From contig OX463786.1 in the NCBI GenBank assembly GCA_949825025.1, forward strand, positions 13,053,309 through 13,117,308: a stretch of DNA of 64,000 nt. Direction: 5' to 3'. Of the stretch, positions 38,394 through 49,594 are shown in pieces. A program made the translations under genes and the position numbers. This stretch comes from Siphlonurus alternatus. Its lineage: Eukaryota > Arthropoda > Insecta > Ephemeroptera > Siphlonuridae. The stretch's first letter is position 1. Every line of letters begins with the position of its first letter. A model generated the notes under the pieces. It made no database searches. It saw only the letters and a program-made list of their open reading frames with translations, and was not told the origin of the DNA.

Positions 38394-38508
38394 ATTCACA
38401 AAGGGATCGAGTTATCCTGATGACTAACTACGTCTATAGTGTCATTGAATTAGACTAGCGCTAAACCACGGTTAGTGCTGAGAAACCTGGATAACTCTTT
38501 TGTGAATT
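38394..38508. mobile_element. Palindromic MITE family F, copy 1
   Basis: Inverted ends ATTCACAAAGGGATCGAGTT and AACTCTTTTGTGAAT, with TATCC/GGATA, and an inner core GTCATTGAATTAG flanked by ACTAACTACG and CCACGGTTAGTG. A second, shorter copy lies at 62,305-62,395. Confidence 0.75.
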
Positions 38509-38687
38509 ACCCCTCAAAATAATTACAACTTTACAACTTGTGTGCTAAAATCTCAAACAAAGTATACGTCGAGACAGCATGAATTTTACATTATCACCTA
38601 ATTTGCTAACTTCAAGAGACAAAGAATTGCATGCAGATTTGTAATTTTAACAGAGTATAACTGTGATTAAGTGTATATTGTATATAC

Positions 38688-38812
38688 CACCCAATTGCAT
38701 ATGGATGAAGTCTACCTCCAGGCTTAACTTTGTTGACTTTGATTGTTGCAATGATTGAAAACAACAAATTTAAGCCTGCATTAAAGTTAGACCTCATCTA
38801 TGCAATTGTGCG
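38688..38812. repeat. Short hairpin repeat family E, copy 2
   Basis: CACCCAATTGCATATGGATG at the left is mirrored by CATCTATGCAATTGTGCG at the right. Inner CAGGCTTAACTTTGTTG is mirrored by CAACAAATTTAAGCCTG. Shares CAACAAA and TAGACCTCATCT with the copy near 12.35 kb. Confidence 0.65.
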
Positions 38813-41024
38813 TTCAATTTTTAACTGCAATAATTTATTCTGTATTTTTTTACTGGATTATTTCAGTTTTTTTTTTTTTTAACTCGTACGTCGATCACTA
38901 TTTGACAGAAATTGGTCAGTTCTTACACGACCTCCACAAAGCTCGAATTATCAGCAAGACTTCACTTTTTCTTTTGTTGACCGTCAGTTCGCTCCGATAT
39001 GGTCAAAGAGGCTGATGACAGGAGGCCCTCAGGGCTTTTGGTCGGTCCTGATCTGACGCGCGATTTCATTGCCAGATCAGAGATAACGCTGCTCACCTTA
39101 TGTAATATTGTGTGAACAAACTCTGAAGAATTTCACATTAATAAATAGAAAGGAAAAAAAAAATACCTGTTTGCGAAGTGCAATTTTTTTGCACTTATTA
39201 GCGGTTATTATTATTATTTTTAATTTCTAATATAGAACAGTATATAGTTTATTATTTGTATAATTTTTCTATATTACAGCAAAAAGCTCTGGTTTACTTC
39301 TAATAAATATAGTTATATTCTTAATTAAGTCATAATTATATTTGTTGGAGTTTCCCATGAAAATTAGATAGTAACATTTTCCTTTCTTTCGTCGTTTTGA
39401 GTAACAAATTTCATCAACTAAAAAAATAATATATTTAAATTATAACAGTGCACAAATTCGTCGCATTATAAAAACAGTTTTCAGGTCACTGTTGGTGTAA
39501 AAAAAAAAAATAATAATATAAGAACCCATACAACATAATTTGACCATATTGAATTTCTGGGCATAAAAAAATCTTTAATGTAGAGAGACTTCGAAACTTT
39601 GAATTTTCAGTGTCCCGTATTTCCCAATCCTTTAATAAACGTATAAGCACAGCGCTCAGAGTTCATCTTTAAATTTAATATCAGAATCCATTATGAAGTC
39701 TGAGTCTAAAAATATCAGGGTGAAAATTTGAGTCATTGATATTTTTCACTTCATTTTTAAGCTCAAGATGGACTTTAATTACATAAATTAACATCGCAAT
39801 GCGTAGTGATTTAAAGTATATTTATCTTAGACCACTTAGACAATTCATATCTACGCGTATATTCATCACTAACCTAAAGTTCATGAACTATAACAAACAC
39901 AGATATGATGATTTTTACCAGTGCATCATTACTTCAATTAAATCAAAATTATATTCACATCTTCACTTTATTAATTTCCTTGGCAACGCAAAATTCGCAC
40001 GCGTCTTGATTGCGGGTACATCTCTTATCAGCTGTTATCATGTTTACGAAGACATGAGAGACATTTTGGTAAATATCACGAGCCTGGGTCATGTGTGTAT
40101 GACATACGAGTTCAAACAAGCTTAAACTTGTCCCCACACAACGAGAAAGTCTAATGAGAGTAGTATATATATTTTTATATAAATAGAAGCCACCTATAAA
40201 TTTTTACTTCTATTTCAATCTTATTTTAATTGACCTTGGAACAAAATGATGATGAAATTTAACAATTAATTATGTCAGTTTATAAATAATATGATAAGAG
40301 GATTGTTTTAATTGTCAAGTAGCAGTTCATCTAACAATCATGAACTATTATTTTAATTTGATCATTAATTTACTTGCTTTATAATAATAATTACGTATAT
40401 TTCAAGTATATTATAATATGCAGTTTTTAAAAGTGACACAATTTTTTTATTATTGTTATTGTTTTAAGCAGCTGCAAATTTTAAAATGATAATCCAATAT
40501 ATGTAATTTGTCTCATTATTTATTAAACCTAAAGCCAGGGAGCTTTACAATTTTACTTGCAATTAATATTTTATTTGTAAACAATATTTATTTTTTTCTC
40601 CTCTTGCAAGCGAACTGCGCGCATTTATATAAGAAGATTTTAATTTAAAATTTATTAAAAACGTAAAATAAAATAAAATATATACTGATATGGTCTTTAA
40701 TTATTTTTAAAATTAATTAATTAAAATCTTTGTAATATTAATTTCATGATACCATCGTGGGTTAATTAATTTATTGTATCAATAAGGTTTTACTGTCAAA
40801 ACTTTATTCGTTGATTTGCATATTTAAATGACTATATAATAAAAATATTAATAGCATATTGTCAAAGCAAAAATTATTGGGCAAATTTGTATTTATAAAT
40901 CTCAAAACCAGTCGTTGCACTTTCGCCTTCGTCGGGTATCGAGCGAATTTTGTGAACACCACATAAGAGCCGTAAGTCTAAAATGCATGGACTTTCTTAT
41001 TTAATGCATAAAATTACAATGGAC

Positions 41025-41341
41025 AATTTGCATGACATTTTTTTATTGCAGAAATGGATAGAGGGTACCAAATTATGCTACTCTGAATTTTTTCAGATTT
41101 TTTTGTGAGTGGGAACTATTTTTAAAAAGTTATTGAAAGTCTGTTTTATGACGTCACGGGCGTTTGGCGCCTATCCTTTTCTTAAGGACAGACTTCTCGT
41201 GACGTCATAAAATCGACTTCCAATAATTTTTTAAAAATAGTTCCCGGTCTCTAAAAAATCTGAAAAAATTCAGAGTAGCATAACTTTGCACCCTCTATCC
41301 ATTTCTGCAATAAAAAAATGTCATGCAAATTGTCCATTGTA
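41025..41341. mobile_element. Palindromic MITE family A, copy 3 (exchanged outer ends)
   Basis: A near-perfect hairpin of about 317 bp. The outer 30 bp on each side (TACAATGGACAATTTGCATG and its inverse) differ from the other family A copies beyond CAATGGA, while the inner blocks are the same (ATTGCAGAAATGGATAGAGG, GGGAACTATTTTTAAAAA). Two TGACGTCA palindromes lie at 41,149-41,156 and 41,200-41,207 around a centre with GGCGTTTGGCGCC. The terminal TA on both sides fits a TA target site. Confidence 0.9.
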
Positions 41342-42480
41342 TATAAAGATCCGTCTTTGTAAAATTTTAATCTTAGATTATAATAAACAATAAAAGGTTA
41401 CATAATTGTTAATGCACGATTTTTAGTCATCTATACGCACTGTAATATATCATTAAGTGTACAAGGTTGTAGCATCCTGAGAAATATTGTCATTTGATAA
41501 ATAATTAATGTTCCATCTTTTAATTTCTGCACCGTCACATCACGAATAATAATAATAAAAAAACTTTACACTTACCTTTTAGTTTTGAAATCATATTAAT
41601 AATAATGTTATTTTTTTACAATACAATCCTCGCACTATATTTATAATAAAAATTTTACACATCTCTTTCTCACGGTTCACAGTTTCTTTTTTTATAAATT
41701 TCAAATAAAAAATTGTTTTTAAGTTTTCTAAGAAACATGCGATATTAATATTTAATTTGCAACTATATGCAGCAGCCAAATTTACGCACTCCATCACCAC
41801 AAACCCTTACTAAAAACTGAGATTCTCACAACTATGGTCAAAATATTGTTGCCGGGATGTACCATTATGAAAGCGACAATGTTATATCTTCCATTGTACT
41901 TCAGATTTGAAGATGGACCAGGGTGCGACTCCACAGGTGACTCTTGTAGCGGTCAGGTAGTAGGTGTGTCTTTTACCGCAAACTTTCTCTTTACTCAGAG
42001 TGTTCAAATAAGGGATGTTGTTTTTTTAAAACGAGTTTTAAAGCTTTTTTGCAGAATTTTCCCGCTTATGTGATGTGTGTACTGTATAAAAATATGTTTG
42101 CATGAGAGTTTAAATTTTACTAATTTTTAGTGTCAAAAGTAATTTAAGCAATTACAAAGTTTAGAAAATAGTCTAAGTAATTCAATTACGAAATTGAAAT
42201 AATTAATTTCATTGATAACTTTATAGTACAGTACTATACGAAAGTGTAATGCACTTTTATGTCCCATATTAAAACGCACCAATTTAGTTTTAGCGCCGCG
42301 CTATCATAATAATAACACCATTAAAATTAGATAAATCGTTAACTTCATAACTTTGTGGGGAACCTTCCACTCCAAATATGTAGCCAAGTATAATCCACTG
42401 TTTTTGTTAAATTAAATATGCTGAGCATTTATTAAAATTTACCGAAAGTTCTTTAATAGATATCCATTTTATATTAAAAA

Positions 42481-42577
42481 TAAATAATTTCACAATAATT
42501 GAATTGAATTTATTGATGTATTGCCTTCGGGTCTCTGTGGACCAAGCAGTCATTGCCCGTAAATAATTTCACAATAA
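42481..42577 (-). mobile_element. 5'-truncated LINE 3' end with 18-bp target duplication
   Basis: A perfect direct repeat, TAAATAATTTCACAATAA, at 42,481-42,498 and 42,560-42,577 brackets a 61-bp insert. On the minus strand the insert ends ATCAATAAATTCAATTCAA, a short tandem tail of the kind found at LINE 3' ends, and starts mid-element. Target-primed reverse transcription with severe 5' truncation explains the structure. The LINE clade cannot be named from 61 bp. Confidence 0.8.
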
Positions 42578-43044
42578 CATGAAATAAAAAACATAATTGT
42601 ATAAAATAACTCATTTCAAAGATCGAGACACAATGTAATCACTAAATATATTATTATTGGAATAACAACTCCATTAAAATAAATCAATCTTATTATCACA
42701 AGTACAAATACTGATAACAATATTTTTTCTCCATATTTTTTTATGTCTAAAGATTAAATTAAAACCTTTTCAGTAAATACTGATAAGTACACACTGTACT
42801 TAAATTGTCATGGCAAAGTTGTCATGGAAAATTTGGTGACTCTTGCCATTATATAAGTTCGCACGGGCTGCAAAAATGAGACGCAAATGGTTACAATATA
42901 AATAAAAAATTGAAATTATTTCATGATAACATTAAAAAAAGTATATATTTTTTTTTTACTAGAAATAATAGATAATTATTGATACCAAATATTGTAAAGT
43001 CCATATATTATATAGAACAGTACACGTGTCTGATGCAATAATTT

Positions 43045-43445
43045 TTAAGGGTAAGATAACACGAACAATCGATTGTTGTTAGTCCCATTTGATTAACATG
43101 TAAACCTTAGCAACCTCATAATGATTCTGAATTTTTTTTAGAGACAGTTCTTAGCATTAAAAAAAATATGGAGAAAATTTCAAAACAATCGGACGATCCA
43201 ATTTTTTTAAATTAATTTTTTAGTTTCGGTCTCCATGGGAAAGCCCTATATTATATACTGAAAATTTAAAAAATTCATTTAAAAAAATTGGATCGTCCGA
43301 TTGTTTTGAAATTTTCTCCATATTTTTTTAATGCCAAGAACTGTCTCTCAAAAAAAAATCAGAATTATTATGAGGTTGCTAAGGTTTACATATTAATCAA
43401 ATGGGACTACAACAATCCCAACAATTCGTGTTACCTTACCCTTAA
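43045..43445. mobile_element. Palindromic MITE family C, copy 1
   Basis: About 401 bp. Ends TTAAGGGTAAGATAACACGA and TCGTGTTACCTTACCCTTAA are inverted. The arms contain CATTTGATTAACATGTAAAC, ATGGAGAAAATTTC, CAATCGGACGATCC and their inverses, meeting near GTCTCCATGGGAAAGCCC. The ends match family B (TTAAGGGTAAG) while the inner sequence does not. Confidence 0.9.
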
Positions 43446-43560
43446 AGGCTGTTCACAAAAGACTTAATACATGATATATATTTGAGATTTGAGTCTAAAA
43501 TATATATTAATTTAAATAAAAATACTTAATAAAACAAGTAAAATACCAAATATGTTTTTA

Positions 43561-43884
43561 CAATGGAGTATTGACCTCAAATTTTTTTATTGCAGATATG
43601 GATAGAGGGTGCAAAGTTATGCTACCCTGATTTTTTTCAGATTTTTTAGAGCCCGGGAACTATTTTTAAAAAATTATTGAAAGTTCTTTTTGTGACGTCA
43701 CGAGACGCCGCTCTTTAAGAAAAAGATAGGACTTGACGCCGCGTGACGTCACAAATAGGACTTTCAATAATTTTTTAAAAATACTTCCCGGGCTCTAAAA
43801 AATCGGAAAAAAATCAGGGTAGCATAACTTTTCACCCTCTATCCATTTCTGCAATAAAAAAAAAATGAGGACAATACTCCATAA
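43561..43884. mobile_element. Palindromic MITE family A, copy 4
   Basis: About 324 bp. CAATGGAGTATTGACCTC at the left, GAGGACAATACTCCAT at the right, and the shared ATGGATAGAGGGTGCAAAG and CCCGGGAACTATTTTT blocks. Two TGACGTCA palindromes lie at 43,694-43,701 and 43,744-43,751, each flanked by GACGCCG-type CpG sequence. It begins 116 bp beyond family C copy 1. Confidence 0.9.
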
Positions 43885-45935
43885 TAAAAACATAAAAGTG
43901 TCATTCTATTATTATATTTTTATTTTACAAATTTATTATAGCCCCCTGATATTTCCAGCTAAATATTGTTTTTATTTATTTATTTAGTTATTTATTTTGT
44001 GTTGCATTACAATATATTAAATTAGTCAGTTTTGTTCAAATTCCTGCATGTTATACCTTTCAAACCAAACTGTGAACTTATTTTTTTTTAAGAACTGTGG
44101 AAGATTGGTATCAAACTTCTTTAAAAAAAATGCAGCAAATGTGCTCTTTATGGAAAACCTACAATTAAAAAAGTTATAAAAACACGAGAGTGTGGACGGC
44201 GGCGTTTCCTTTTTCTCACTTAAAAGACAAGAGATGCATCTTTTATACTTGATCTTACGTATTGAGGACTTCAAATTCAACTCTCCATGTAGACTTTTCT
44301 TACTTTTACGAACCACAAGAGGTTCCAATTATCCCAAGACTCAGTACAGATGACGCTAAGTGCTATGGCGTTGACGCGGGTATAAGATGATAATCTTGCC
44401 AACTCGTTTAATGGGTTTATATAACATGAGAGATATTACTACTATTATGTATTATAAAGAAGATTACCGTAAGATTAAAATAAAAGGTTTACATAATTTA
44501 ATACTTTTATATTATTAAGTCTTATTGTATAATATATTTAATTTGATCATAAATTTAATTCGAGAATTTCATTAAATTTATACACATGTAAAGTTGGCTT
44601 TCTTAATAAAAAGTTTAATTTCTTAAAAATCAGCTTATTATGTACAGTACTAATATTATTATATTATTTTCTATATTATAATATACAATAACAAGTCCAA
44701 GTAAATAATTTTTAATGTGCGAAAATTGATGCAGATAATTTTATGTATATTTTGATGATAATATCACTCAATAATAAGACTTTAAATTACTCATATATTT
44801 CACCATTTTTATATTAATAATCAATTTTCAATTTAAAAAAATACAATGATTTACATTTTTATACAGCTATATTAGTACTTTTGTGCACAATTTATTGAGG
44901 AAAATTTATAATTATCCAAAGCTGCTAAATATTAAATATAATTTTTTTAAAAATATAACCCAATATTTTATTTAGTATAAAATAAAACATGGATACAATA
45001 TAAATATTACTGATAAACATGACTTCTGACATGGCCCTTGGACAGTAAATGTTTGACCATATAATAAAGAATGGTTTGACCCTGCATCACGCTTTTATTA
45101 CATAATATATATTGTCAATTCAGCAGCCACCAAAATCGTGGTGAATTAAAACTCTTAGGGCTTAGGGGATGTCTTGATTACATTTTTTTTTTTTTTTTAC
45201 CTCTTAGAAATTTTAAATAATCGATTTTATAGTTTCAGTAACAGTTAGTAAATGAGGTAAAATAACGTTATTAATATCCTGAGGTATATTATATATTTAA
45301 CAATAATACAAGTCATTGGCATGTGTTATAAACAGAACTATTGTTATTATATGATACTGTTTGCACTTTCTACCAAATCGATTGTTATTAAGGTGTAAAA
45401 TAACACCTATAAGAATGACGTCATCAATAACTGGAACTAGAAAGCTTGTATGTGTGACTTGAACTGCGTTAATTTGATTTTATCTATACGCATATAAACC
45501 CTCAAGATATTTCCTTGTTCATTAGTTCTTATTTATATTTTAATTACTTTTTTTTAATCAATTTAATTAATTAATATTTTGCTATATTATATATAGAACT
45601 TATATATATTACTTAATCGATTTAATGTTACAACTGTATTTTATATTACTTTAATGTCACAGGAGAAATACGCAACGCTCGTTTTACTGTAAATAAATTT
45701 AAATTTCACACAAAATAGTTAATTTTCCTAATATTGACTAAAAAGTTAATTTATTTGAAATTTTTACATGATTCTCAATCAGGGAATAGGTATTAAAATA
45801 GAAATTTACCTATTCTCTGACTCGATCATGGTGATACAAGCAGCAAATATACGGGGCAGAGAGAGGGCATGGACATCAGAAGTCAGGAAAGTGACCAATG
45901 AAGTATAAAGGCGACGACGAAAGGAAAAAGAAATG

Positions 45936-46323
45936 TTAGGTAGAGATAACGTCGGTCAGCTGTTTTTTTAGCTACATTTGATTAACATGTAAACCTTGGC
46001 AAATTCACAAAAATTCTGAAAATTTTTTGAGAGGCAGATATTAGTGCCTAAAAGCCATAGACAAAATTTCAAAACAATTTAACGAGCCGATTTTTTTAAA
46101 TTAATTTATTTAATTTTCAGCATAGGGCTTTCCCATGGAGAGACAAACTAAAAAATTAATTTAAAAAAATCGGCTCGTTAAATTGTTTTGAAACTTTTTC
46201 TATGGCTGTAAGGCACTAATATCTACCTCTAAAAAAAAATAAGAATTTTTGTGAATTTGCTAAGGTTTACATGTTAATCAAATGGAGCTAAAAAAACAGC
46301 TGACCGACGTTATCTCTACCTTG
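45936..46323. mobile_element. Palindromic MITE family C, copy 2, beside exon 1
   Basis: About 388 bp. Ends AGGTAGAGATAACGTCGGTC and GACCGACGTTATCTCTACCT are inverted. The inner TTTGATTAACATGTAAACCT and AATTTAACGAGCCGATTTTT blocks mirror around GGGCTTTCCCATGGAGAGAC. It lies about 97 bp inside intron 1 from the exon 1 donor, so it is in the immediate promoter-proximal region. Confidence 0.9.
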
Positions 46324-46419
46324 AAGCCCACCACTTTCCGATTCATATGGCAACACTCCGAGTATATGATACTGATAAAAAGTTCCCTAAAAATTGACTT
46401 TTTTAGTAATAAAACTTAC

Positions 46420-46449
46420 CCTAAAATGGACCGGTAAATCCGACGGCAT
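46420..46449 (-). CDS. cnc: CncC/Nrf2-like transcription factor, exon 1 (start codon)
   Basis: A ten-codon coding stretch, ATG to AGG, encoding MPSDLPVHFR and ending on a perfect consensus donor AGG|GTAAGT. It leaves in phase 0, exactly what exon 2 needs, so the joined start reads MPSDLPVHFR-DMALIEVLWKQ. This parallels vertebrate Nrf2, where about 15 residues precede DMDLIDILWRQ. The choice of ATG rests on that similarity in length; the frame is open upstream for another 20 codons to a TAA, so a longer or internal exon cannot be fully excluded. It is too short to be seen by length-based gene finding. Upstream sequence to about 46,620 would be 5' untranslated. Confidence 0.75.
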
Positions 46450-46642
46450 CTTATAAAAATCCCAGTAGCCCAAGTCACAAATTATAGAAACTAACACCAC
46501 CAAGGGTTAATTAAATATACGTTAATTAACACCAAAGCACAAGGCACAAAAAAGCACAGCAGCCGGCTACAGCGTTCAACGCTTACTGCAAGGACGTCTC
46601 TTCATCTCTCTTATCACTTAACTGATAACAACGTATATATGG
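46450..46642 (-). promoter_or_regulatory. Putative 5' UTR and core promoter of cnc
   Basis: Upstream of exon 1 is GC-richer sequence (GTAGCCGGCTGCTGTGC, GAAGAGACGTCC). TCAGTT at 46,625-46,620 matches the arthropod initiator, with A+1 at 46,623. A TATATA at 46,639-46,634 is only about 16 nt upstream, too close for a standard TATA box. The start site is therefore a guess from motifs. Confidence 0.4.
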
Positions 46643-48012
46643 CCTATGCTGTACCTTATTCTATTATAAACACCGTCAGCTTAAATATCTCGCAGAAAAA
46701 TTTAGTAATATTTCAATTTTTGAAGGCAACATCAGTTATGTTCAGGTATAGTCACCTGATATGTAAATAAAGGTTATTTTAGCTAAATTATTGATAATAT
46801 TTTGAGCTTTAAGAACTAAAATAGATGTTGTCAACAGATATTAGCATGTAAAGGCGTGCAAATCGTAAATTTTCTAAACGTATATTAAAATTGTACACAC
46901 TATAGCTACAAATTTGTTTTTTATCAGAAAGTGCAAATAAGGAAAATAAAAAGTATTTAAAGAAATTATGTAATCTGTTTACTATATACTATAAATCCCT
47001 CTCTTTCTATGTTTTTTGACATGTTTATACACCAGCCAAAAAATACTTTTTTTGAAAAATTGTACCTAAGTCATCATAAGATAAAATTCAGCCGTTTTAT
47101 TTTATCAGCATCTATAGTAGAAAGTGCATGGAGAAACGTCGTATTATAAGGGCATTTTAAAATAACCGATTTTAGTGTTACTATATTAATGACCATTGTC
47201 TTCTGAAAATTTATGTTCGGAACTAAATGGCGTATATAATATTTTTATTATGTATAAGGGAAAGGATCCAGAACTCTAGGGTACATGGGCAATGGGTGGG
47301 TACCCTTTCAACCCCCTACCTACCCCCCTTCGAAAGTAAAAAAAAAGAGGCTCTTCTCTCCGATTATTGTCAAATGGCTATATAATATAATATATTGATT
47401 TAATAATATTCCACAGGTATGGTCCATTGTGAATATACAAAAAGATTTTAATACTGCTGAGAAAATTCCATTGAATTATTAGAATTATACTTATATTGCT
47501 TAGATAAAAATTTAATTAAGATAGCTTATCTCAAATAAATCGATCTTCAAGTCTCTCTTACCAATTTTAAAACACAAAATACGTAAGACTTATTTATGAA
47601 GTAAAAATGGCTTCAACTTTGACACAAAATACTCTATTTTTTTCTTTTAATAGCAGAATCGTACTTTGATACAATACATTATAACGTAAAAAGTTACTGC
47701 TTAAGAATACGCGCAATAAATTTATAGCAAAACAATTGCTTCATAAACGCTCATACATGATTAATACTGAATTATTTAATTTAACTTAATATTTTAATAA
47801 TTTTTTAATGTGTTGATTGCCTTTTAATCAAATACATGGAGCTTGGTTATAAAACACAATATAATTTGAAACAACTTTTAAAAAAAATATACAAGAAAAA
47901 ATATAAAATTAAATTAAATCATATAAAATAGTTTCTTTTCAATATACACTATAAAACTATTTTATTGAAATAAATTATTAAAAAAACATTTTATTTCAGT
48001 AAAGTAACCAAG

Positions 48013-48213
48013 TCAAATACGTCCACTACAAAATGTAAACCGTTTCCTATTTTGCTCAGACTTGACTCGGAAAAATCGAATGGTACAGATCTCTGCGGCG
48101 GCGGCGTTTTCACAAGCGGGTGAAAGTACATTAGTATGACATTGGTGGTCACTGGTTACTGCACAGAAAGGGTTCAAATAATGACAAATGGTCTGACCGC
48201 ACACCGAGTTCAT
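48013..48213 (-). other. GC-richer 66-codon frame, unproven
   Basis: The frame starts GAGATGAACTCG and encodes MNSVCGQTICHYLNPFC, later with a four-alanine run from a GCC repeat (minus GCCGCCGCCGC). The first half is GC-richer than its surroundings, but there is no consensus donor at a useful place and no recognisable domain. It lies upstream of exon 1 on the same strand. Could be an untranslated or alternative first exon; most likely chance in a GC-rich pocket. Confidence 0.15.
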
Positions 48214-49228
48214 CTCCAGGAATGTACAAGCATGAGCACGAAAAATTGACTATTTTTCAGAGTAAAATTATGAGTTTTCCTTTTCCCTTTTTAAATATAT
48301 AATAAGAGTCTTATTAATTATATTATGGATGGTTTAAAAAAATCAATTTTATTCCCATGTTATTCAAATGGATGAATCTTGCTTGACTGCACTCTGGGGA
48401 AGTTAATTATACGTAATATTTAATGTTTTATTTTAAAGAAAATTACCGAAATTTTGGAAGAGTTGGATTTCCCTGCATGAAACCGTGTTTACCGATGGTC
48501 TATGATGATTACAAAAAATAACATGGACAAAAATAAATATTTACAAAAATAAAACAATAACTGGCTAGTTTTTATCTAATGAACTTGCTTAATTTAATTT
48601 TTTAATTCAGTATTTTTTTATTTATTTATTTTATTTTTTATTTTAATTATTTATTTTTATTATTATTATTATTATTTTTTTTTTTTACATAGACATCATT
48701 TAATGTTGCTTACTTTTAGTATATAATTTTTGCTCCGAATTTGTCGCCTATATACGCGGTGAATTCCTTGAAACATGTGCCTAAACCACATCGCAACCTT
48801 TACACAATACATGTAAATGCACCTGAATGGTTTAACAATAATTATATCTAGAGAGCGGCGAACATAATTTCTGCACAAGCTGCAGGCATTACACGACGTG
48901 GAGAAAGCAAGGGTTGTTGTAGTATTGTTGTGGCGCTCGTGACAAATGATGTGGTTACAACGACCATCATGTAGCCAACAATGTCACTGATAACCATAAC
49001 AATGGGTCAAACTTTGAGGGTGGAAGAAACCAAAATTATACTTTCTCTTGTTGGAAGAAAAAAAAAAAAAAAGTGCCACATCTTTTACTAAATTATATGC
49101 GGTCACTAGCGAGTGACAATTTCATGCAGTATAATCATGTACAAACCAAATATCTATTAATTCAAAATAATGACAACTTTAACTTTCAACAATTATGAAT
49201 AAATTATATATGTATAATAGAATTCTTT

Positions 49229-49594
49229 TCAAGGGTAAGATAACACGGAACAGCTGATCGATGTAGTCCCATTTGATTAACATGTAAACCTTAGCAAATT
49301 CATAACAATTTTGAATTTTTTTTGATGAGAGGCAGATTTTAGTGCCTAGAAGCAATAGAAAAAAATTCAAAACAATTTAACGAGACGATTTTTTTTAATT
49401 AAGTTCTTAGTTTGTCTCTCCATGGGAAAGCCCTAAGCTGAAAATTAAAAAAATAATAATAATAAAAAAAAATCGGCCCGTTTAATTGTTTTGAAATTTT
49501 TTCTGATGGCTTTTAGGTACTAAAATCTGAATGTCGAATCTCCAAAAAATTTCAGAATTTTTGTGACAGATGATTCGTGTTATCTCTAACTTAA
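49229..49594. mobile_element. Palindromic MITE family C, copy 3 (right arm deleted in part)
   Basis: The left arm is complete (TCAAGGGTAAGATAACACGG, TTTGATTAACATGTAAACCT, CAATTTAACGAGACG). The right arm lacks the inverse of the GATTAACATGTAAACC block and jumps from TTTTTGTGACAG to GATTCGTGTTATCTCTAACTT. The centre GTCTCTCCATGGGAAAGCCC is shared with the other copies. Confidence 0.85.

Larger units (their letters stand above)
36772..46419 (-). other. Intron 1 of cnc (9.6 kb)
   Basis: Runs from the exon 1 donor AGG|GTAAGT to the exon 2 acceptor TTACAG, in phase 0. It holds at least seven insertions: families E and F copies at 38.4-38.8 kb, family A copies at 41.0 and 43.6 kb, family C copies at 43.0 and 45.9 kb, and a tiny retrotransposon 3' end at 42.5 kb. 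A YY1-like motif lies at 37.88 kb. The remainder is AT-rich with no exon I can support. Confidence 0.75.

Noticed and set aside
39799..40125. 108-codon plus-strand frame
   Set aside because: No recognisable domain, no GC rise over background and no splice or promoter context. Length alone is weak evidence in 64 kb.
41834..42073. Frame and minus-strand SPVESHPGPSS-like stretch near 41.9 kb
   Set aside because: No proper acceptor (only AAG) or donor; cannot be joined to the cnc frame.
44026..44328. 100-codon minus-strand frame starting MEPLVVRKSKKSLHG
   Set aside because: Composition is like the surrounding intron, there are no splice signals in a useful phase, and the content is Phe/Lys/Asn-rich as expected by chance.
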